From positions 1,322,001-1,386,000 of the forward strand of contig NZ_JAPWKB010000019.1 in the NCBI RefSeq assembly GCF_028283785.1: DNA of 64,000 nucleotides, given 5' to 3'. The notes under the pieces are model-generated. The model worked only from the letters and a program-made list of their open reading frames with translations. It had not been told where the DNA came from and searched no databases. The position numbers were made by a program, and so were the translations under genes. Source of the stretch: Paraburkholderia sp. Lineage in GTDB: Bacteria; Pseudomonadota; Gammaproteobacteria; Burkholderiales; Burkholderiaceae. Positions 16,936 to 24,406 of this stretch are shown piece by piece (positions within the stretch are counted from its first letter, which is position 1; the number at the start of each line of letters is the position of its first letter).

Positions 16936-17711
16936 ATGCAGTGACCTGTCCGAGCTTGTTTCGATGGTCTTCTTCGGCGCGATCCGATGCGGGACGCGTG
17001 CGCGAACTCAACGAAGATGCCTGCCTCGACCAGCCGCAACACGGCCGGTGGGCAGTCGCCGACGGCATGGGCGGTCATGCCGTCGGCGATCTCGCAAGCC
17101 GGCTGGTCGTGGATACCTTGAGTCAGATGGGCACGCCCACCAGCATGAAACGCTTTCTCGCGGACGCGCGCACCCGTCTGCAAACGGCGAACCGCCAGTT
17201 GCGCGAGGAAGCCGCCCGCAGGCAGGTTCAGCGCATCGGCAGTACTGTCGTGGTGCTGCTCGCCTGCGACCGCTTCTGCGGCTATCTATGGGCCGGCGAC
17301 AGCCGCATTTACCTCTACCGGCAAGGACAGTTGCGGCAGCTGACACGCGACCACAGTCATGTCGAAGAAATGAAATCGCTCGGTCATCTGACCGAGGAAG
17401 AAGCGCGCCATCATCCCGCGCAACATCTGATCACGCGTGCCGTGGGCGCAACCGACCGCCTCGCGCTCGATGAAGACGCGATCGAAGTCATCGACGGCGA
17501 CGTGTTCCTGCTCTGCAGCGACGGCCTCAGCAACGAAGTCAGCGACGACGAAATTCTGGCCGCGCTATCGGGCGAAGACTGCCGGCGCGCATCCGACGAA
17601 CTCGTCGACATTGCGCTGTCACGCGGCGGTCACGACAACATCTCGGCCGTCGTGGTCCAGGCCGAAGATCCGGACGCGTCGGACAAGACGCTGTTGAATC
17701 CGTCGCCCTGA
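16932..17711 (+). CDS. PP2C-family Ser/Thr protein phosphatase
   Basis: 259 residues with the bacterial PP2C metal-binding motifs in order: RELNEDA (about 25-30), VADGMGGHAVGD (42-53), LWAGDSRIYLYRQG, LLCSDGLSNEVSDDEI and GGHDNISAVVV near the C-terminus. No membrane segment or sensor domain is present. The GTG start at 16932 overlaps the peptide 1 stop (GTGA), so it should be translated together with the peptide from the sigma-54 promoter. It is the probable antagonist of the Ser/Thr kinase at 32204-34339. It converges on the activator gene with a 29-base gap. Confidence 0.92.
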   Translation: MNAVTCPSLFRWSSSARSDAGRVRELNEDACLDQPQHGRWAVADGMGGHAVGDLASRLVVDTLSQMGTPTSMKRFLADARTRLQTANRQLREEAARRQVQRIGSTVVVLLACDRFCGYLWAGDSRIYLYRQGQLRQLTRDHSHVEEMKSLGHLTEEEARHHPAQHLITRAVGATDRLALDEDAIEVIDGDVFLLCSDGLSNEVSDDEILAALSGEDCRRASDELVDIALSRGGHDNISAVVVQAEDPDASDKTLLNPSP

Positions 17712-17740
17712 AGTCAACACCTGCGTGACACAGCCGCGAC

Positions 17741-19111
17741 TCAGTTCGCGTCCGCTGTATCCGCATCCGCATCGTCGAGATCGTCTTTCGCTCTTGCACC
17801 ACGTGCAGCAGCATGATTGCGAAAGTCCTTCGAATGCAGCCCGTGCTTTTTAAGCAGCATCTGCAAATGCGAGCGGTTCATGTCAACCCGCCGCGCCAGC
17901 TCGGCCACCGTGCCGCCGACTTCATGCAAACCGCGTTCGAGAAATGCCTTCTCCGCTTCGTCGCTCGCCGCGCGTTTGGCGTCGCTGAGCGACAGCAGAC
18001 TCGACACACCGGCCGTCGCGTTCGATCCCGCCAGCAACACGCTATCCGCCGCAGCCGACGCATTCAAACCCGACCCAGCCAACGACACGGGCCTGACATC
18101 CACCGGTAAGTGATCGACATCGGCGATATCGCCGGCGAGACATGAGATCCGGTAGATCACATTGCGCAATTCGCGGATATTGCCCGGATACGCATACGTC
18201 AGCAGAAAATCACGCAGACGCGGGGTCAAGCGGATCGGCCGGCGTTTCAATGCGCCGGCGGCTTCATCGCCAAACCACTGCAATAGCAGCGGTATTTCAT
18301 CGCGCCGCTCGCGCAGCGGCGGCAACGTGACGTGAATCACGCTCAGCCGATAAAACAGGTCCTCGCGAAAACGCCCTTCTTCGCTGAGGCGTCGCAGATT
18401 ACGATTGGTCGCCGCCACGATCCGCGTATCGACCGCGATGGCTTCATCCGAGCCGACCCGCTGAATTTCATGCGACTCCAGCACACGCAGCAATTTCACC
18501 TGTCCCTGTAACGGCAATTCGCCGATTTCATCGAGGAAGATCGTGCCGGTATGCGCGCTTTCGAATTTGCCTTTACGGTCGTTCGACGCGCCGGTAAACG
18601 CGCCTTTCTTATGACCGAATAGTTCGGATTCCAGCAGATTTTCCGGAATCGCACCGCAGTTGACGGAGATAAACGGCTTGTCCGCGCGGCCGCCGTTCGC
18701 ATGAATGACCTTCGCCATCAACTCCTTGCCCGTGCCGCTCTCACCATCGATCAACACGGGGAGATCGGTCGGTGCGGCCTTTTCCGCGATTTCCAGCGCC
18801 TCCAGCAACTTCGGGTTATCGCCGAACGTGCCTTCGAAGATAAAACTGCGTTCGAGCAATGCCTGACGCCGCGCGCCACGCGATTGATCGACCCGCACCG
18901 GTTCGGCCACCGCCTGCACGAAGCGCTCTTTGTGCGACAGTTGCATCACCTCGTCGCGCAACGAACTCGCCTGCCGCAACAGCTTCTCGATATCCGCACG
19001 TTCGAGTCGCGACGACCACCGCAACGTAGACCGCAGAATCTCGATACGCTCGATCAAACCCGCATAGGAAACCGCGGGGCTGGCGTCTTCAACCTGGTCG
19101 AGGATTTTCAT
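17741..19111 (-). CDS. sigma-54-dependent activator without receiver domain
   Basis: 456 residues. Residues 1-90 are a charged helical region (IEILRSTLRWSSRLERADIEKLLRQASSLRDEV) with no receiver, GAF or PAS signature. The AAA+ core follows: Walker A GESGTGKE at 123-130, the sigma-54 contact loop GAFTGA at 170-175, Walker B GTIFLDEIGELP and the R-finger region. A Fis-type HTH closes it (VAELARRVDMNRSHLQMLLKKHGL). Its ATG overlaps the ABC exporter stop (ATGA). Control of the three sigma-54 promoters seen in this region is inferred. Confidence 0.92.
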   Translation of the reverse strand: MKILDQVEDASPAVSYAGLIERIEILRSTLRWSSRLERADIEKLLRQASSLRDEVMQLSHKERFVQAVAEPVRVDQSRGARRQALLERSFIFEGTFGDNPKLLEALEIAEKAAPTDLPVLIDGESGTGKELMAKVIHANGGRADKPFISVNCGAIPENLLESELFGHKKGAFTGASNDRKGKFESAHTGTIFLDEIGELPLQGQVKLLRVLESHEIQRVGSDEAIAVDTRIVAATNRNLRRLSEEGRFREDLFYRLSVIHVTLPPLRERRDEIPLLLQWFGDEAAGALKRRPIRLTPRLRDFLLTYAYPGNIRELRNVIYRISCLAGDIADVDHLPVDVRPVSLAGSGLNASAAADSVLLAGSNATAGVSSLLSLSDAKRAASDEAEKAFLERGLHEVGGTVAELARRVDMNRSHLQMLLKKHGLHSKDFRNHAAARGARAKDDLDDADADTADAN

Positions 19112-22100
19112 GCGGCGCTCAACTGTTTCTGGACGAGCTGGTAATACATGCCCTTGCGCTGCACGAGTTCGTCGTGCCTGCCCTGTTCGACGACGGCGCC
19201 TTCGTACAGCACCAGAATCTTGTCGGCACGCATGATCGTACTGAGCCGGTGCGCGATGATGACGGCGGTGCGTCCCTTCAGGATGTCGTGCATGTTGCCG
19301 AGAATATTGCTTTCCGACTGCGAATCGAGCGCCGAGGTAGCTTCGTCGAACACCAGCAAACGCGGGTCGTGATACAGCGCCCGCGCGATGCACAGCCGCT
19401 GTATCTGGCCGCCCGACAAACCGATGCCGCGCTCGCCGACGATCTGTTCATAACCGAGCGGCATCTTGGTGATAAACGCATGGGCGTCGGCCATTTTCGC
19501 GACTTCCTCGATACGTCGGCGGTCAGGCGAGTCGTCGCCGCTGGCGATATTTTCGGCAATGGTTCCTGAGAACAGCAGATTGCTTTGCATGACATAGCCG
19601 ATCTGTGCGCGATAAAACGATTTGTCGATGGCGTTGATGTCGTATCCGTCCACGCTCATCTTGCCTTCGCTCGGCGCATAGAAGCCCACCAGCAGTTTCG
19701 CCAGCGTGGTCTTGCCCGAACCGCTGCGACCGACGATCGCCACCAGTTCGCCCGGCTTGATGTCGAAGCTGATGTTTTCGAGCACGTAGGCGCTGTCGCT
19801 GTCGCCATAGCGGAAGTAGACGCCGTTCAGGCTGATCTCGCCTTGCAGATCCGGCAACACGACGCGCGAAGGCAGATCTTGCGGCTTCTGCTCAGGCTCG
19901 ATATCGAGCACGTCGCCTAGCCGTTCCATCGCAACGCCCGCGTCGTTCAGCATGCTCCACAACCCGACGAGCCCCATCAACGGACCCAGCACGCTGCCCA
20001 TGAATGCATTGAATGCGATCAGTTGCCCGATGGTCAACTCGCGCGCCAGCACCAGATTCGCGCCGACCCAGAGAATCGCGATTGTCGTCGCGGCATTCAG
20101 CAACTGACTGCCCATGCCGACGAGAATATTGAATGCCTGCGCGCGGTACTGCACTTCGAGCGCCTTCACGTATTTCTTTTCCCAACGCAAACGCACCGGA
20201 CGTTCTATGCCCATCCCCTTGATCGTCTCGACACCGGCCAGCGCCTCCATCAGAAACGCCTTCGAATCCGTCGATGACGTAAACACCTCGCGCGCATAGG
20301 CCTTTATTTTCGGTGTGGCCAATGCCGTCAGCGCCATGATCGGAATGACGAAAGCAATCAGCACCAGCGTCATTTTCACGTTGTAGACGAACATGATCGA
20401 GAAGTAGATAAACACCATCAGCAGATTCAACGCCGTGGTAACCGTCGATTCCGTGAGGAACGCGCGGATCGTCTGGTTCTCCTGGAAGCGCGCGAAAATG
20501 TCGCCGGTCTTGCGCTTTGCAAAGAACGAGAACGGCAGCGACATCGTGTGTTTGAAGAACTGCGACATCATCGAAAAATCCATATTGCGCACCATGAAAT
20601 TCGCGAGGTACGCGCGGATCGTCGCCATCAGTTGAGAGAACACGTTCGATACGATCAAGCCCGCAATCAGAAGATGCAGCAGGCTCACGTTCTCGTGAAC
20701 GATCACGCCGTCGAGAATATTCTGGATGATCAGCGGCGGTATGACGCCAAGCACCTGAATCACGAATGTGGCCAGAAACAGGTGCCCGAGTATGGTTTTG
20801 TACGGCCGCAAATAGCCGATGAAACGAATCCACGGCGATCGCGATGCGGACAGCTGCACGAGGTTGTCGCTGGCGGTGAACAGCAGACAGGTGCCGCTCC
20901 AGCCGCGCTCGAAATCCTCGACGCTCATCTTTCTGAAGCCGACGCCGGGGTCGGCAACCCACACGGTGTCTTTCGATACGCCGTACACGACGACGTAGTG
21001 ATAGCCCTCCCAGTGAACGATAAACGGCAGATCGAATCCTTTAAGCGAATCGAACGTGCATTGCACGCCACGCGCCGTAAAGCCCAGCGCTTCGCCCGCT
21101 CGCGCGAGACTGTCGAGCGTTGCGCCTTGCGTAGTCACGTTGGCGAGTTCGCGCAGCTTGCCGAGCGTCATCGGAATGCCGTAATGGCGACACACCATTG
21201 CCAGACACGCGGCGCCGCAATCCATTTCCTCGGCTTGCTCGACCAGCGCAAACCGCTTGATGACCTTCTCGCCGAACTCCGGCTTCGTATGCAGATCGAG
21301 AATCAGCGGACGCTTGCGCCGTTGCTCGATACGCTTTTGACGCTGCAATTCGCGGTCGCCGTAACGGATGCGCTCTTCGAGCACCTCCAGCAGTTTCGGA
21401 TTGCGGCCGAGAATAAAGTGTACGGTGCGCTCCGGAATCACCAGCAGCCGCGCATCCGTGACGGCCACCACCGACGCACTCTGTTCCTGCCGCAGCAAGC
21501 ACGCCTTCTCACCGAAGATCTCGCCTTCGCGCAACGTCGCAAGCGGATAGTCGTTGCCGTCCTCGTGCCGCACGATGCGCACCTCGCCTTGCCGCACCAC
21601 ATACAGACGGCGATCGTCGCGCGCATCCTGTTTCAGGATTTCCTTTCCCGCACTGACACGTTTGACCCCGACACTGCGCACGTATTCTTCGAGTTCTTCC
21701 TTGTTGAGCTTGCCGCGCAGATCGAACAGTTGCGCCACGAACCCGCCCGCCGAACTGATCGCGACGTAACTCGCCACGAACGCCAGCGCCGCCTGATTCG
21801 CGGCGATCACCGGTTCGATCGCGGCGCGCGGAATCAGCAGGATTTCGGTTTTACCCGACGAACGCACCGAGCATTCATGCGCATACGGACGCAGCATTCC
21901 GATCTCGGCAAAAATCTCGCCGGTCTTGCGCACGCCCATGCTCAGTTCCTTGCCATGCTCCTCGGTGAAAATCCGGACCGAGCCGGACTTGATCACATAC
22001 AGCCCTTCCGACGGATCGCCCGCATGGTCGACCGTTTCGCCAAAGCCATACGCACGCAATTGCGCCTGTTGCGCGAGACGTTCGAGTTCTTCGCGCGTGA

Positions 22101-22176
22101 ATGGCGACAGGATCTCGACCGTGGCCAGAAAATCTGCCGCCGACGGCGTGGACGGAGTGAGCTGCGGAGCGTCCAT
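19108..22176 (-). CDS. C39-peptidase ABC exporter with two cNMP-binding domains
   Basis: 1022 residues. Two cyclic-nucleotide-binding-like domains (about 15-140 and 165-275, with GLYVIKSGSVRIF and RLYVVRQGEVRIV) precede a C39 peptidase with an apparently intact triad: Cys320 in DCGAAC, His393 in GYHYVVVYGV and Asp409 in VADPG. Six membrane segments (about 450-740) and an ABC ATPase follow (Walker A GRSGSGKT, signature LSGGQ, Walker B LLVFDEATSALD). Such exporters cut double-glycine leaders and secrete the core. It lies 3 bases after the isomerase gene and overlaps the activator gene. The three peptides with GG leaders in this region are the obvious substrates. Confidence 0.95.
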   Translation of the reverse strand: MDAPQLTPSTPSAADFLATVEILSPFTREELERLAQQAQLRAYGFGETVDHAGDPSEGLYVIKSGSVRIFTEEHGKELSMGVRKTGEIFAEIGMLRPYAHECSVRSSGKTEILLIPRAAIEPVIAANQAALAFVASYVAISSAGGFVAQLFDLRGKLNKEELEEYVRSVGVKRVSAGKEILKQDARDDRRLYVVRQGEVRIVRHEDGNDYPLATLREGEIFGEKACLLRQEQSASVVAVTDARLLVIPERTVHFILGRNPKLLEVLEERIRYGDRELQRQKRIEQRRKRPLILDLHTKPEFGEKVIKRFALVEQAEEMDCGAACLAMVCRHYGIPMTLGKLRELANVTTQGATLDSLARAGEALGFTARGVQCTFDSLKGFDLPFIVHWEGYHYVVVYGVSKDTVWVADPGVGFRKMSVEDFERGWSGTCLLFTASDNLVQLSASRSPWIRFIGYLRPYKTILGHLFLATFVIQVLGVIPPLIIQNILDGVIVHENVSLLHLLIAGLIVSNVFSQLMATIRAYLANFMVRNMDFSMMSQFFKHTMSLPFSFFAKRKTGDIFARFQENQTIRAFLTESTVTTALNLLMVFIYFSIMFVYNVKMTLVLIAFVIPIMALTALATPKIKAYAREVFTSSTDSKAFLMEALAGVETIKGMGIERPVRLRWEKKYVKALEVQYRAQAFNILVGMGSQLLNAATTIAILWVGANLVLARELTIGQLIAFNAFMGSVLGPLMGLVGLWSMLNDAGVAMERLGDVLDIEPEQKPQDLPSRVVLPDLQGEISLNGVYFRYGDSDSAYVLENISFDIKPGELVAIVGRSGSGKTTLAKLLVGFYAPSEGKMSVDGYDINAIDKSFYRAQIGYVMQSNLLFSGTIAENIASGDDSPDRRRIEEVAKMADAHAFITKMPLGYEQIVGERGIGLSGGQIQRLCIARALYHDPRLLVFDEATSALDSQSESNILGNMHDILKGRTAVIIAHRLSTIMRADKILVLYEGAVVEQGRHDELVQRKGMYYQLVQKQLSAA

Positions 22177-22179
22177 GAG

Positions 22180-22932
22180 TTAGCGCGCCTCGATCACATG
22201 TTCCTGCGAGCGCGCAATCAACCACTCCTCGCGCAGCAGGCGCTTCACTTCGGACGCGACATCGGCATCGAGCGTTGCCGGATATTTCGCGGTCACGGCG
22301 AAGATTTCATAACATGAACGGTCCGGCGACGGAAACGGTCCGAGCAGATCGCCCACGGCCGCGTTGAATATTTTCGCTTCGATGTCCGCCTTGAGGGACC
22401 CGCGCAACACCTTGCCGATGATGCCGCCCGCATCGCGCGTATCGGCGATCGAATGTTCGCGCGCCATCTCCGCAAATGCATCCGGATCGTCATGTAGATA
22501 CGAGACCATTTCCTTCGCCTTGCCCTCGCTATCCAGAACGATGTGGCTAACTTCGACGGCATCGAACTTCGGTGAATTCAACGAAAAGTACTCTTCGACC
22601 GCCGCTTCGTTGCCAACCCTCTCCAGCATCCGTTCCTGAAACAAACCATCGGTAATAAAGGCCTCGAATTCATCGAGACTCACACCGAGCGCATCCAGAT
22701 ACTGGTTCATGTCGGTGGCGCGATGCAGTCCGCGCACACGGCGGAACTGGTCCGCGCGCGCCTGAATATCGTCGGCGGACACGGACAGACCCTGCTTTCT
22801 CGCTGCGTGCACCGTCAGCTTGTCGCGCACCAGTTGTTCGATCAGGCTTTCGAACTGGCCGGTCAGTTTTAGCAGCCGTATAAATTCGGCGACATCCACG
22901 ACTTCTTCATCGATTCGCACAATCGCGGTCAT
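22180..22932 (-). CDS. PpiC-type peptidyl-prolyl isomerase
   Basis: 250 residues from the ATG at 22932, which has GGAG eight bases upstream. A helical SurA-like N-terminal part (EFIRLLKLTGQFESLIEQLVRDKLTVHAARKQGLSVS) precedes a parvulin domain (VEVSHIVLDSEGKAKEMVSYLHDDPDAFAEMAREHSIADTRDAGGIIG, then GDLLGPFPSPDRSCYEIFAV). There is no signal peptide, so it probably acts in the cytosol on the peptide precursors or the exporter. Genes of this kind often adjoin cNMP-C39 ABC exporters. It sits between hlyD-like and ABC genes. Confidence 0.85.
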   Translation of the reverse strand: MTAIVRIDEEVVDVAEFIRLLKLTGQFESLIEQLVRDKLTVHAARKQGLSVSADDIQARADQFRRVRGLHRATDMNQYLDALGVSLDEFEAFITDGLFQERMLERVGNEAAVEEYFSLNSPKFDAVEVSHIVLDSEGKAKEMVSYLHDDPDAFAEMAREHSIADTRDAGGIIGKVLRGSLKADIEAKIFNAAVGDLLGPFPSPDRSCYEIFAVTAKYPATLDADVASEVKRLLREEWLIARSQEHVIEAR

Positions 22933-23020
22933 CTCTTCCGCTCCTTTTTTTGCCATTGAATCGGGTAGTCGCAGTGCCGTGCGTGGTGCGCGCGCTGCGG
23001 GCCTACAGGTGTTCTTGCAG

Positions 23021-24406
23021 TCAGCCGGCGAGTTGCCTGAACGGGTCGAGCCCGAGATCGATCAGGCGCCGTTCGCGCACGACGATTTCCGCAATCGCGG
23101 TCATCCCATAGCGCAGCGGATAGCGGTTATCGGCGATCTGGTAGTAGTTGCGATCGAGCGTCACACGACCTTCGTAGACCGGTTGCTTGTCCTGCGCCGA
23201 CAGTTTGGTCGCCGGAGAAATGTACGCAAGCGTGCCGCCGATCAGCCCATAGCGCTGATACGGAAACGCATTGAACTTCAGCTTGACGGGCATGCCTTCA
23301 CGCAGAAAAGCGCGGTCGCGCTCGGCGATTTCGATCTTTACGACCTGACGCGCGTCTTTCGGCGCAATGCCGCCGAGCGGCGCGTTCGCCTGAATCTTGT
23401 CGCCCGGTTGCGTGGACGTCACATCGGTGACAACGCCTGCGGTCGGCGCGAGGATCAGCAGGAAATTATCCTTGTCGATATTCTCGAAACGGATGCGCGC
23501 GGCCGCGTCGGCAGCGAGTCGCGCGGCTTGAACCTGCAGACGCAACTTGTCTTCGGCGGTGGCGATATCGCGCATCGTCGCGTCGTACTGGATCTGCAGA
23601 TTGATCGACTGCTGGCCGCTGGTTTCGAGCTGCTCGTTCGCCTGCGTGTATTCATGACTCAGCCGCGAGCCGAGTTCCGCAAGCCGCGACTGCGCGACGC
23701 GATAGGCGTTCTCCGCCTCCAGTGCCGCGTTTTTCTTTTGCTGGACCTGCAATTGCGACACGCCACCGCCGCCCGTTTGCGCGAACAATCGCGAGTAACT
23801 GTCGGCTTCCTGGCGCGTCGCATCGCGTGTGACGCGCGCGCTGTCGAGCACGCTGCGCGCTTCCGCGAGTTGTGCCTTCTGACCTTCGGCGAGCTTCGTC
23901 GTGCCTTCCGACAAGCGGTTTTCGTGTTGATGCTCTTCCACTTCGATCTGCTGCTTGAGCGCGGCGGCCTTTCGCTCCATCAGCTCCTTGCGTTGCGGAA
24001 ACTGCTGCCATTCGCGCTCCGCATCTTCGAGCTTCAATTGCGCCTGCAATGCATTCGCGGCAGCTTCGACCGCGCCACGCGCGTTCAGCCGCGCGAGCAC
24101 GTCGCCTTTCGAAACCGGCTGACCTTCGGCCACATAAACGTCGGAGAGTTCGCCGTCGATCGGCGCATAAAAACGCCGTACTTCCGACTCCGGCGCGAGC
24201 GCGCCCTGTGCATTGACGATCACGTCCGCGCGTCCGATAAACGACCACAGCAGACCCGCGACCACCAGCCCGACCATCGTCAGGATCAGCAGTCGCGCGA
24301 GCCGCACCGGCTCCGCCGTGAGGATCGCGATGCCCTCGGCGCTATGGTCTTCGAGCGCTTCCGACAGCGGCCGCGGATGACCGTCAGGGTGACTATCGCG
24401 TTTCAT
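23021..24406 (-). CDS. HlyD-family membrane fusion protein
   Basis: 461 residues: a short cytosolic N-terminus, one membrane segment (LARLLILTMVGLVVAGLLWSFIG, about 35-57), a lipoyl/barrel half (VRRFYAPIDGELSDVYVAEGQPVSKGDVLARL), a long coiled coil (about 120-290) and the second barrel half (ILAPTAGVVTDV...GDKIQ) with a C-terminal beta-barrel. It links an inner-membrane ABC exporter to an outer-membrane channel. Its ATG overlaps the FHA gene stop by 14 bases, and the isomerase and exporter genes follow. Confidence 0.94.
   Translation of the reverse strand: MKRDSHPDGHPRPLSEALEDHSAEGIAILTAEPVRLARLLILTMVGLVVAGLLWSFIGRADVIVNAQGALAPESEVRRFYAPIDGELSDVYVAEGQPVSKGDVLARLNARGAVEAAANALQAQLKLEDAEREWQQFPQRKELMERKAAALKQQIEVEEHQHENRLSEGTTKLAEGQKAQLAEARSVLDSARVTRDATRQEADSYSRLFAQTGGGGVSQLQVQQKKNAALEAENAYRVAQSRLAELGSRLSHEYTQANEQLETSGQQSINLQIQYDATMRDIATAEDKLRLQVQAARLAADAAARIRFENIDKDNFLLILAPTAGVVTDVTSTQPGDKIQANAPLGGIAPKDARQVVKIEIAERDRAFLREGMPVKLKFNAFPYQRYGLIGGTLAYISPATKLSAQDKQPVYEGRVTLDRNYYQIADNRYPLRYGMTAIAEIVVRERRLIDLGLDPFRQLAG

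Noticed and set aside
20548-22317. 589-residue plus-strand ORF opposite the ABC exporter
   Set aside because: Antisense shadow; the exporter on the other strand has complete motifs.
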